Made by a program: the position numbers and the translations under genes. Positions 16,914 through 24,468 of a DNA stretch of 64,000 bases are shown piece by piece. The notes below the pieces were generated by a model. It was not told the origin of the DNA, searched no databases, and was given only the letters and a program-made list of their open reading frames with translations. Source of the DNA: Paraburkholderia phosphatilytica (GTDB taxonomy: Bacteria > Pseudomonadota > Gammaproteobacteria > Burkholderiales > Burkholderiaceae); assembly GCF_003443895.1 (NCBI RefSeq), contig NZ_QQOA01000007.1, positions 124,001-188,000 of the forward strand, in the 5' to 3' direction. The stretch's first letter is position 1, and each line of letters begins with the position of its first letter.

Positions 16914-17825
16914 ATGAATACGCATCCGATCCATCTCCACTACCCGCCCGAAGCGGATCCGGACACTGCGCCGGCGCCGGCGCCCGCGCTTGTGGTTCCG
17001 CCGGCCCCGGTTCTTGTGTCGCCGGACGCACCCATGCCGCCGCTCGACGCGCCCATGCCGCTCTGGTATGTGGCCGCCCGCTGGATGATCACGAAGGGCC
17101 TGCTGCTCGTGTTGCTGCTGGCTTCGCTGGCGCTGGCCGTGTACGCCGTCTTCATCGATCGCGACCACTCGAGCGCAAACGATTCACCGTCGGCGTCGAG
17201 CAGCATCAACGGCGCGATCGAAGCACGCACGTCCGGCAATGCGAACGCCGTCGACTATGCGACCGCGCCGGCCGCGACGCATTCGTCGAACGATAATGCA
17301 GCGCCGCTCGTGACCGTACCCGCGCCCGCGCTGCATCCCGGTGACGTGGCGAGCGACCTGCAGGCGGCCCGCGCCGATCTGCAGAGTGCGAACCTCGTCG
17401 CGCTGAAGGCCGCGCTCGACGACATCTTCGCAACCCAGCCGGACAACGCCGACGCACGCGCACTGCAGCAACAGCTGGTGCAGCATCAGCAACGCCGCGA
17501 TGCCGCGATGCAGGTGGCGATCGCGTGCGCGAAAGACCAGCTGTGGGGCTGCGTGCGTAACAACGCGCAGGAAGCGCTCGCGGCAGATTCAAGCAACCGC
17601 ATTTCGCAGGCGCTGCTCGAGCAGGCGATTCTCGCGTCGGGTTGGTCGAACTCGTCTGCGAAGCCGGCGACCTCCGCCGCGCCCGCGCAGCAGACCGCGG
17701 CTACCACCGACACGACCAACGTCGAAGCGGCGGAGCGCGCGATCGAAGCATCCGGCTGGCGCAATCCGCCGCTGCCGCCGGACGCCGGCGCCGTGCTAGG
17801 CAACAGCGCCGCGAAGACGCATTGA
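16914..17825 (+). CDS. Single-span membrane protein, C-terminal part of a zinc-ribbon membrane protein
   Basis: The 303-residue product starts at the ATG at 16914, which has GAGG five bases upstream, so it could be translated on its own despite the upstream UGA. It has a Pro/Ala-rich cytoplasmic segment, one membrane span near residues 60-82 (GLLLVLLLASLALAVYAVFI), and a low-complexity linker. A helical periplasmic region carries two copies of an EQAILASGWSN / ERAIEASGWRN-like motif near the end. The same frame continues upstream through the UGA into a zinc ribbon, so the original protein was probably about 345 residues with a cytoplasmic ribbon. I do not recognise a named family. Function is unknown. 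Confidence 0.7.
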   Translation: MNTHPIHLHYPPEADPDTAPAPAPALVVPPAPVLVSPDAPMPPLDAPMPLWYVAARWMITKGLLLVLLLASLALAVYAVFIDRDHSSANDSPSASSSINGAIEARTSGNANAVDYATAPAATHSSNDNAAPLVTVPAPALHPGDVASDLQAARADLQSANLVALKAALDDIFATQPDNADARALQQQLVQHQQRRDAAMQVAIACAKDQLWGCVRNNAQEALAADSSNRISQALLEQAILASGWSNSSAKPATSAAPAQQTAATTDTTNVEAAERAIEASGWRNPPLPPDAGAVLGNSAAKTH

Positions 17826-18034
17826 GATAGACCGGCGCGCCGCGACCGCCAGCGTCGCGGGCACCACGACGATCACAATAACTACGCCGATCGCGGCAGC
17901 GGCAGCCGCGGCGGCGACAACGACCCAGCCGGAAGCCATGCTTGCCGGCGCGCCCACCTTATTCGGATTCGCTAGTCGGGCCTCGACCTCGCGGCGAGCG
18001 CTCGCCCATAACCAGACAGACGAACAGGTGCGCC

Positions 18035-19120
18035 ATGCTGAGAATCAAACTGACGGCTTTGACAGGCCTGCTGGGTGTGCTGCTGTCGCTGCCGGCGGCT
18101 TATGCCGGAGACGCGCACTACAAGATCGTGACCGGCCCGGAACGCGGCACGTATATCCAGATCGGCGCCGACCTCGCGAAATACGTCGCGGCGCCGGCGG
18201 GCATCGATCTCGATGTGCTCGCGTCGAAGGGGTCCGCGGAAAACGTGCAGCAATTGCGCTATGCCCCCGGCGTGAAGCTGGCGCTCGTGCAGTCGGACGT
18301 GTACCAGGCCTATCTCGACATGGCGAAGAACGGCAACTCGGAGGCCGGCCAGATCATCCGTCCGCTGCGTCTGATCATGCCGCTCTACGACGAGGAGATT
18401 TATTTCGTCATACGTAACGACTCGCCGATGCAGACGATCAACGAGATCAAGGGCAAGACGATCAGCGTCGGGCTGATCGGCAGCGGCACTGCGCAGTCCG
18501 CCACGACGCTCTACCGGCTGATGTTCGGTCAGCAGATTCCGGATGAGAACGCCCAGCACCTGAGCAACGAAGATGCGCTGGCCGCGCTGATCGTGCGCAA
18601 GATCGACGTGGCGATCGTGGTGGCCGGCCAGCCGGCGAAGCTCTTCACCGACATGAATCCCGACCTGCTCGCGCAGATCCGCTTCCTGAAACTCGACCCG
18701 ACCGCGCCCGAAACCGCGCGCGCGAAGCAGACCTACTTCCCGGCCACGATCCGCACCAGCAGCTACCCGAACTGGCTGAAGCAGGATGTGCCGACGCTGA
18801 CGGTGAAGGCGTTCCTCGTGACCTACGACTACAACCTGCGCGATACCGTCGGCAATCTGGACCGCTTCGCGGATTCGCTGTGCTCGAACTTCGACATGCT
18901 GCAGCAGCACGGGCACCCGAAGTGGAAGGAAGTGAAGCCCGAACTGCCGAGCCTCGGCAAGGACTGGCAGTACTACAAGCCGATGGAGGCGCGCATGAAG
19001 GCGTGCTTCGCGCATCACACGACGGCGGCCGCCACCACGGCGACCACCACCGACGATCCGGCCAAGCCTAAGCCGAACTGCACCGACCAGGAGCGCGTGC
19101 TGCTGCTGTGCGGGAAGTAA
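18035..19120 (+). CDS. TAXI-family TRAP transporter solute-binding protein
   Basis: A 361-residue secreted protein with a signal peptide (MLRIKLTALTGLLGVLLSLPAAYA). The TAXI-type core includes YKIVTGPERGTYIQIGADLAKYV, ALVQSDVYQAYL, GKTISVGLIGSGTAQSA and VAIVVAGQPAKLF. The C-terminus ends in a Thr/Ala-rich low-complexity stretch with two cysteines. TAXI proteins bind small organic acids or amino acids for a membrane-fused TRAP permease, but no such permease is adjacent. It is therefore an orphan binding protein or works with a distant permease. The ATG at 18035 fits the signal peptide and has AGGTG upstream. Confidence 0.88.
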   Translation: MLRIKLTALTGLLGVLLSLPAAYAGDAHYKIVTGPERGTYIQIGADLAKYVAAPAGIDLDVLASKGSAENVQQLRYAPGVKLALVQSDVYQAYLDMAKNGNSEAGQIIRPLRLIMPLYDEEIYFVIRNDSPMQTINEIKGKTISVGLIGSGTAQSATTLYRLMFGQQIPDENAQHLSNEDALAALIVRKIDVAIVVAGQPAKLFTDMNPDLLAQIRFLKLDPTAPETARAKQTYFPATIRTSSYPNWLKQDVPTLTVKAFLVTYDYNLRDTVGNLDRFADSLCSNFDMLQQHGHPKWKEVKPELPSLGKDWQYYKPMEARMKACFAHHTTAAATTATTTDDPAKPKPNCTDQERVLLLCGK

Positions 19121-19127
19121 AGGCTGG

Positions 19128-19147
19128 GCGCGCAGGTCGCTGCGCGC
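19128..19147. terminator. Hairpin between convergent TAXI and OmpA genes
   Basis: GCGCGCAG-GTCG-CTGCGCGC is a perfect 8-bp stem filling the 28-bp gap between two convergent stop codons, so it probably terminates in both directions. Confidence 0.5.
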
Positions 19148-19148
19148 G

Positions 19149-20831
19149 TCAGTCGCGCTCCGGCACGAACTCGACGCGGCGGTTCTGGCTGCGCCCCAGC
19201 TCCGTGTCGTTCGGCGCGACCGGACGCAGCTGGCCGTAGCCGCGCGCGAACAACGTCGACGCCGGTACGCCCGCATCGATCAGCACGCCGCGCACGGCGT
19301 TCGCGCGCGCCTTCGACAGTGCGAGGCTCGTCGCCGCGGAGCCGGCGTTGTCCGAGTAACCGGCAATCTCGATGCGTGCCGGCGCGAACTTCTTCACGCA
19401 CGCGTTCAGCACGCGCGCCGACTGTTGCAGCGCCGCCGACGCCGGTTTGGAGACCTGCGCGTCCTCGGACGCGAACCGGACCGGCGCCATGTTCATCACC
19501 CGCGTGATGACGGCGGTTTCGCACGACGCGCCCGGCGCGAGCAACGCGTCGATCGCGTCGCGGAACGAGCGCAGCAGCGTTGCCACGGGTGCGGGCGTAT
19601 CGGCCTGGCCACTCGCCCGCGGCGCGATATCGTTCGAAGCGGAAGCTGCTGGAGCCGCTGAAGCCGCGGTTGCATCGGACGCGACTACTGCCCGCGGCGC
19701 ACTCGCCGGGACGACTGCGCTCGCACCTGACTGGGACGACCACCGAACGCGAGCATGCGGAGCCGACGGGTCCGTCGTCTGCCCGGCGCCTGCTTGCGTC
19801 GGGCCAACCGCGCTCGCCGGCGCAGCCACGGCCGACGCATCGTCCGAACGCGCCGCCTGCGCGGCTTGCGTCCCGGCAGCGCCCGACGACGGTGCGGCGC
19901 TACTTGCTGCCGCGACCGTGCTGGCTGCAGCGCCACCCTGCGCGCCACCCACCCCGATCAGGCTGTTGCGATCGCGCTCCGGCATGAATGCCAGCGCAGC
20001 GGCGATCAACGCCAGCAAAGCGAGCAGCCACCAGACCCACGCGAACGGATGAGCGCCGCGTGCTTCTTCCGCAGCGGAAACACGCGGCGTGGCCGGTTCG
20101 ACCCCGAGCGTCTGCACGGGCGTCGCCCCGGCGGGCGCGGCAAGCGGCGTATCGAGCACGGGCAAAGCGGGCGGTGCGACCGGCGCCACCGGCACTGCAG
20201 GCTCCGCGGCATCCGCCGCAACCGCAGGCGCCGCCAGCTGCGACGACACCGCGATCAACTGCTGCATGATGTGACCGACGAAGGGCGCTGCCGCGCCGAG
20301 TCCCAGCGACAGCATCGGGCCGTCCTTCAGCTGCGCGCCGATGGCGGTCAACTGATGGCCGAGCAACGTAGGCAACTGCGCGACGCCGCCGTGCGTGGAC
20401 AGCAGATGGCGTTTCATCAGCCCGAGCACCACCGCGCCGAGAATGCCGGTGAACGCATAGGTGGCGTACAGCGGCGTGCCGGCCTGCGCGGCAACCGTCT
20501 CGCTGAGGCTGTCCACGCGCCGGCCGATCGCCTGTTCGAGCAGCCGCCGCCCGCTCATCGCGATCTGCGACACGCCGGGCGCCGTAGCGAGCAGACGCGG
20601 CAGTTCGTCCGCGATATGCGCGTTGACCTCGGGCGTCAGGATGGAGGTGAACAGCGAGCGCGAGCCGTCGACGGACGTAGCGCGGCTCATCAGCGCGGCG
20701 ACGAGCGGCGCCAGACTCGCGCCGACGATGCGCTCGGTGGCCTCGGGCGTGAGACCGAAATGCGCGGACAGTTGTTGCTTGACGCCGTCGGGCAAGGCCG
20801 AACGGACGGTCTGAATCAGGTTGATGCTCAT
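19149..20831 (-). CDS. DUF937-OmpA family inner-membrane protein
   Basis: This 560-residue protein begins with a DUF937-like helical domain (MSINLIQTVRSALPDGVKQQL, about 1-200). A Pro/Ala linker, one membrane span near residues 260-285 (WVWWLLALLALIAAALAFM) and a long Ala/Ser-rich stretch follow. The C-terminal OmpA peptidoglycan-binding domain (about 440-560) has VRFASEDAQV, IEIAGYSDNAGS and LSKARANAVRGVLIDAG. There is no cleavable signal peptide, so it is likely anchored in the inner membrane with the OmpA domain in the periplasm. The arrangement recalls envelope-organising proteins. The start at 20831 excludes an upstream extension without family character. Confidence 0.83.
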   Translation of the reverse strand: MSINLIQTVRSALPDGVKQQLSAHFGLTPEATERIVGASLAPLVAALMSRATSVDGSRSLFTSILTPEVNAHIADELPRLLATAPGVSQIAMSGRRLLEQAIGRRVDSLSETVAAQAGTPLYATYAFTGILGAVVLGLMKRHLLSTHGGVAQLPTLLGHQLTAIGAQLKDGPMLSLGLGAAAPFVGHIMQQLIAVSSQLAAPAVAADAAEPAVPVAPVAPPALPVLDTPLAAPAGATPVQTLGVEPATPRVSAAEEARGAHPFAWVWWLLALLALIAAALAFMPERDRNSLIGVGGAQGGAAASTVAAASSAAPSSGAAGTQAAQAARSDDASAVAAPASAVGPTQAGAGQTTDPSAPHARVRWSSQSGASAVVPASAPRAVVASDATAASAAPAASASNDIAPRASGQADTPAPVATLLRSFRDAIDALLAPGASCETAVITRVMNMAPVRFASEDAQVSKPASAALQQSARVLNACVKKFAPARIEIAGYSDNAGSAATSLALSKARANAVRGVLIDAGVPASTLFARGYGQLRPVAPNDTELGRSQNRRVEFVPERD

Positions 20832-21065
20832 CGACTCGCTCTGGAAGCGGCGAGGCATCGAGGGATGCGTTTCGCCGAGGCAGGCGAGTATAGAAGCGTG
20901 GGTATCCCGTAAATCGCGCGACGCGGGAAGGCACAAAATTTTGCGAATCCGCTGCGCGAATGCGGAGGCATGTCGGCACGTGCAAATGAAAAGCACACAA
21001 CGCACGTCGCACGGACCCGTCCGTACGACGCGCGTCAAACCACTATGCAGCCGACCGACCCGCGC

Positions 21066-21374
21066 TCAGTGGGGCCGACCGCCCGGGCCCGGCCCGCGTC
21101 CCGGCGGCGGCCGGTGCATCGGCGGGCGCGGAGGCGGCCGGCGATAGTGCGGGTGATTCCAGCCCGGCCCGTAGTAGCCGTTGTAGACGACGGGCGGCGG
21201 CGGCCCGTAGTTGCCCGGCGGCGCGTACACCACCGGCGGCGGCGGTGCGACGGCAAGGCCGGGCAGGCCGAGATTGATGCTGAGGTCGACCCGCGCGTTC
21301 GCAACGGGACTGGCGGCCAGCGCGACCAAAGCGAGCGCGCCGGACAACGAGACTGCCGCAAGGCGTCGTTTCAT
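21066..21374 (-). CDS. Pro/Gly-rich exported protein
   Basis: A 102-residue secreted protein. The signal peptide is MKRRLAAVSLSGALALVALA with cleavage near ANA, followed by VDLSINLGLPGLAV and then repeated PPPP, YGPP and RPPP clusters to the C-terminus. The short segment after the signal peptide closely resembles that of the exported protein at 24049-24369 (VSVGFNLGIPAP), so the two look like paralogues of a YXWGXW/Pro-rich periplasmic group. No enzyme motif is visible. A GGAG ribosome site precedes the ATG. Function unknown. Confidence 0.75.
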   Translation of the reverse strand: MKRRLAAVSLSGALALVALAASPVANARVDLSINLGLPGLAVAPPPPVVYAPPGNYGPPPPVVYNGYYGPGWNHPHYRRPPPRPPMHRPPPGRGPGPGGRPH

Positions 21375-21505
21375 GGGAGGCTCCGGAATCCGTCGTAACC
21401 GATCGAGATGAAGTCACCGCGCGAAGTTGCCGCGACTACCGGCGCGTGCAACCCGCACAACCGCGCATTACGTGCGGTGCGGCAACCCTTTGACGGTGCA
21501 ACGGC

Positions 21506-21973
21506 TCACTCGCCCGACGACGGCTTGCGCGCGCGATGCGGCGCGCTGGCGCCGCGGAACACCTGGTCCGCGATCTTCTTCTGCGCGTCCGGCATGCTGT
21601 CGTACAGCGGCTGGAAGGCCGCGATCAGCGCCTTGTTGCCATCGGCGTGCGCCTGCGCGATGTCGCCCCACGACTTCAGGTTGTCGATCGCCGTCTCGTG
21701 GCCGACGTTGCTGCTACGCGCCTCGAACAGGTCATGCATGGTGCGGGCGTTGTCGCGCATCGCGTCGGCGACCTTCGCCCACTGGTCCTCTTCGTCCTTC
21801 GTGATCTTCAACTGCGAATGCAGGGCGGTGATGCGCGCCTCGACATGACTGTCGCGCGGCGCGCTCGCGCCGGAGGCGGGAGCGGACGCGGCAGCCGGTG
21901 CGGAACTCTGGGCCCAGGCTCCCGTCGCAGCCGTAGCCAGTGCAAGCGTAATGACAGCCAATGCAGATCGCAT
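21506..21973 (-). CDS. Spy/CpxP-like periplasmic protein (LTXXQ group)
   Basis: A 155-residue secreted protein with a signal peptide ending at about AWAQ, an Ala/Pro/Ser linker, and a helical region (ARITALHSQLKITKDEEDQW, WAKVADAMRDNARTMHDLF). This resembles the LTxxQ-motif family of periplasmic chaperones and adaptors. The LTxxQ signature is degenerate here (LKITKDEEDQW). The start at 21973 gives a normal signal peptide. It is on the same strand as the Pro-rich protein gene, 131 bp upstream of it. An envelope-stress role is inferred from the family. Confidence 0.75.
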   Translation of the reverse strand: MRSALAVITLALATAATGAWAQSSAPAAASAPASGASAPRDSHVEARITALHSQLKITKDEEDQWAKVADAMRDNARTMHDLFEARSSNVGHETAIDNLKSWGDIAQAHADGNKALIAAFQPLYDSMPDAQKKIADQVFRGASAPHRARKPSSGE

Positions 21974-22178
21974 GTGTTGGTCCTCGTGGTGGTGAAAGAG
22001 CAGCCACAAGGATATACAACATCGCCGTGACAGGACGTGAACTGCGGCAGGCAGCGCACCGCGCCGGCATTTTTGTCGGACTAGCCGAAGCCCGCGTCAT
22101 GCGGGCATAGTGATGGTGTCATCTAGACGTTTTCGTGCGCGACTTCATGCGCCCCGCACTTCGATCCATCTCCACACC

Positions 22179-22751
22179 ATGAGCTTCGACACACCCGGCA
22201 GCAGCACTCTGACCTCCTCCACCCAGGCCGTCCTGCGCGACGCCACCGACAGCGACGTGCCCGCCATCCAGTCCATCTACGCCGAGCACGTACTGACGGG
22301 CGTCGCTTCGTTCGAGGAGACGCCGCCTCACGTCGACGACATGCGCAACCGGCTCGCGAGCGTGCGCTCGCACGGCCTGCCGTATCTGGTCGCGGAACTG
22401 GACGGCGTGGTCGCCGGCTACTGCTATGCGACGCCGTATCGTCCGCGGGCCGCGTACCGTCATTCGATCGAAGACTCGATCTACATCGGCCACGCGTATC
22501 GCGGGCGCGGCCTCGGCAGACTGCTGCTGCGCGCGCTGATCGAGCGCTGCGAGAGCGGGCCATGGCGGCAGATGATCGCCGTGATCGCCGACAACGGCAG
22601 CGGCGGCTCGCTGTCGCTGCACCGCGACGCGGGCTTCGAGCTGGTGGGCACGCTGCGCGCGGTCGGCTTCAAACATGGGCGCTGGCTCGACACCACGCTG
22701 ATGCAGCGCACGCTCGGCAGCGGCGCGAACGAGCCGCCGCACGACTGCTGA
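22179..22751 (+). CDS. GNAT family N-acetyltransferase (phosphinothricin acetyltransferase-like)
   Basis: The 190-residue product has the GNAT fold. The N-terminus contains VLRDATDSDVPAIQSIYAEHVLTG, motif A is DSIYIGHAYRGRGLGRLLLRALIERC with the acetyl-CoA loop RGRGLG, and the C-terminus has SLHRDAGFELVGTLRAVGFKHGRWLD. This pattern is typical of phosphinothricin/methionine sulfoximine acetyltransferases (PAT/YncA). The true substrate in housekeeping members is often unknown. The start at 22179 is supported by the family pattern starting soon after. It is a single gene between a hairpin at 22090-22106 and merR. Confidence 0.88.
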   Translation: MSFDTPGSSTLTSSTQAVLRDATDSDVPAIQSIYAEHVLTGVASFEETPPHVDDMRNRLASVRSHGLPYLVAELDGVVAGYCYATPYRPRAAYRHSIEDSIYIGHAYRGRGLGRLLLRALIERCESGPWRQMIAVIADNGSGGSLSLHRDAGFELVGTLRAVGFKHGRWLDTTLMQRTLGSGANEPPHDC

Positions 22752-22907
22752 ACCCGCACCGCTGAGCTCAAACCGCTAAGCCCACGCCGCTGAACCGACT
22801 TCGCGGAACGCCGCTAAGTGGCGTTCCGCACAATCGGCGCCCAACGCTTCGCGCGACACTGCCAGGCAAATCGAACCGTGTGATGCGTGGCGGGTCACCT
22901 GCCGCGC

Positions 22908-22913
22908 TAAAAT
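22908..22913 (+). promoter_or_regulatory. -10 box of the MerR gene placed for leaderless transcription
   Basis: TAAAAT ends six bases before the ATG at 22920. The following bases (CGTCGG) are nearly the same as those between the -10 and ATG of zur (CGACGC). No Shine-Dalgarno sequence is seen. Confidence 0.4.
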
Positions 22914-22919
22914 CGTCGG

Positions 22920-23864
22920 ATGCCGAAAATCTCCCGTACGCCTTCCTCAGCTCCGCCGCCCGCGCCCATGCGCGCAACGGCCGATACGGCGCCGGGCGCG
23001 CACGAGTCCCGCAACGAGTACACCGTCGACGAACTCGCGCGCGTCACGAATACCACCGTGCGCAACGTGCGCGCGTACCAGGACCGCGGGCTCCTCGCGC
23101 CGCCGGAAAAACGCGGCCGCGTGGGCGTCTACGACGACACGCACGTGTCGCGTCTGAAGCTGATCAATCATCTGCTCAAACGCGGCTACACCCTCGCGAA
23201 CATCCAGGACCTGATCAAGGCGATCGACGAAGGCCACGACCTGCGCTCGATCCTCGGCCTCGAAAGCGCGATCGGCAGCCCGTGGTCGCACGAACGGCCA
23301 CACCGCTATTCGCTGCCGGAACTCGCGAAGCTGTTCGGCGGCCGCGCGTCGCCGTCGATGCTCGCGAAGGCCATCGAACTCGGCCTGCTCGAACGCGACG
23401 GGCTTTCGTTCGTCGCGAACAGCCCGACCGCGTTGTCGGCGGGCGCGACGATGGCGCGCGCCGGCATTCCCGCGGCCGACCTGCTCGACGCGGTACGCTC
23501 CGCACGTCCGCATTTCAACGCGATCGCGAAGGTGCTCGTCGACCTGGTCGTGCGCCAGCTCGACCGCTACGAAGCCGGCGAACTGCCGCCGCCCGACGAC
23601 GTACCGGCGCTCGTCGACACGATCTGGCAGGTGCGTCCGCTCGGCATGGTGCTGGTCGAGAGCGAAATGAACCGCGCGATGGAAGGCGCGTCGGGCGATT
23701 ACCTCGGCGAACGCGTTGCGGGCATCATGGAGAAGCTCGGCCGCATCCAGCACGAAAACAGCGATGGCCACGGGAACGGCAACGGCCGAGGCACGAACGG
23801 CGCCGCCGCCGAACCAGATCATCCGTACGAACCGGGCGACAACGACCCCTCGCGCGACGCGTGA
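22920..23864 (+). CDS. MerR-family transcriptional regulator
   Basis: The 314-residue protein carries a MerR winged helix at about 33-105 (YTVDELARVTNTTVRNVRAYQDRGLLAPP, LKLINHLLKRGYTLANIQDL). The long C-terminal effector region of about 200 residues has no cysteine pair, so a metal-sensing MerR is unlikely. The end is Gly/Asn/Asp-rich and looks disordered. The length suggests a specialised regulator for organic effectors or development-like functions. The target is unknown and no divergent partner exists. The start matches a leaderless arrangement. Confidence 0.85.
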   Translation: MPKISRTPSSAPPPAPMRATADTAPGAHESRNEYTVDELARVTNTTVRNVRAYQDRGLLAPPEKRGRVGVYDDTHVSRLKLINHLLKRGYTLANIQDLIKAIDEGHDLRSILGLESAIGSPWSHERPHRYSLPELAKLFGGRASPSMLAKAIELGLLERDGLSFVANSPTALSAGATMARAGIPAADLLDAVRSARPHFNAIAKVLVDLVVRQLDRYEAGELPPPDDVPALVDTIWQVRPLGMVLVESEMNRAMEGASGDYLGERVAGIMEKLGRIQHENSDGHGNGNGRGTNGAAAEPDHPYEPGDNDPSRDA

Positions 23865-24048
23865 CGTCGCCTGCGCGCGACGCGCCAGTAATACCAAACG
23901 CCCTGATCCGTAAAAATGCAATCGCGAGGCCCCGTCGCACGGGCGTCTTCCATTTCAGCAGACAAGATTGTTGCACTCTTGTAACTCAGCGCGCGAAGCC
24001 AGTCGCTACATTGGGAACCGTCAACTTCATTCGACGACGGAGCTCAAA

Positions 24049-24369
24049 ATGAAAAGCAAAGTAATCGCAGCCCTGGGCCTCGGGGCAACGGTCCTGGTCG
24101 CATCGCAGGCTGCGATGGCTGGGGTCTCGGTGGGCTTCAATCTCGGCATTCCCGCGCCGGTGTACGTGGCGCCGGCTCCGGTCTACGCACCGCCGCCCCC
24201 GCCGCCGCCCGTCGTTGCGTACGCACCCGCCCCGGTTGCCGTGGTGCCGGTGGCCGCTCCGGTGATCACGATCGGCTGGCATAGCGGCCGCTACTGGGAT
24301 GGCCGCCGCTGGTACAACCAGCGCGAATGGGGCTACTACCATGGCGGCTACGGGTATCACCGCTGGTAA
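24049..24369 (+). CDS. Pro/Tyr-rich exported protein (YXWGXW-like)
   Basis: A 106-residue secreted protein with a clear signal peptide (MKSKVIAALGLGATVLVASQAAMA). The segment VSVGFNLGIPAP is shared with the protein at 21066-21374, followed by Pro/Val/Ala repeats. The end is aromatic and Gly-rich (WHSGRYWDGRRWYNQREW, YYHGGYGYHRW). GGAG precedes the ATG. Homologues in Burkholderiaceae are annotated as hypothetical or YXWGXW-repeat proteins; the function is unknown. The 184-bp upstream gap has no other gene. Confidence 0.78.
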   Translation: MKSKVIAALGLGATVLVASQAAMAGVSVGFNLGIPAPVYVAPAPVYAPPPPPPPVVAYAPAPVAVVPVAAPVITIGWHSGRYWDGRRWYNQREWGYYHGGYGYHRW

Positions 24370-24391
24370 AACTTCGCTGTAACGCCTGCAT

Positions 24392-24424
24392 GCCGTGCGC
24401 GCTTTTGATGCTCGCGCGCACGGC
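24392..24424. terminator. Hairpin between convergent genes
   Basis: GCCGTGCGCGC and its exact complement enclose an 11-base loop. The stem is followed by CGGTCCCTTTG. It lies in the gap between the exported protein gene and the convergent puuC, so it probably serves both. Confidence 0.6.
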
Positions 24425-24468
24425 CGGTCCCTTTGTGACTGATCGCGCCTGATCTCGGCTGATCGCAA

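Noticed and set aside
17796-17939. 48-codon minus-strand frame encoding a Val/Ala-rich hydrophobic peptide
   Set aside because: It overlaps the end of a plus-strand gene, has no clear ribosome site, and the hydrophobic run may be chance from Ala/Val codons.
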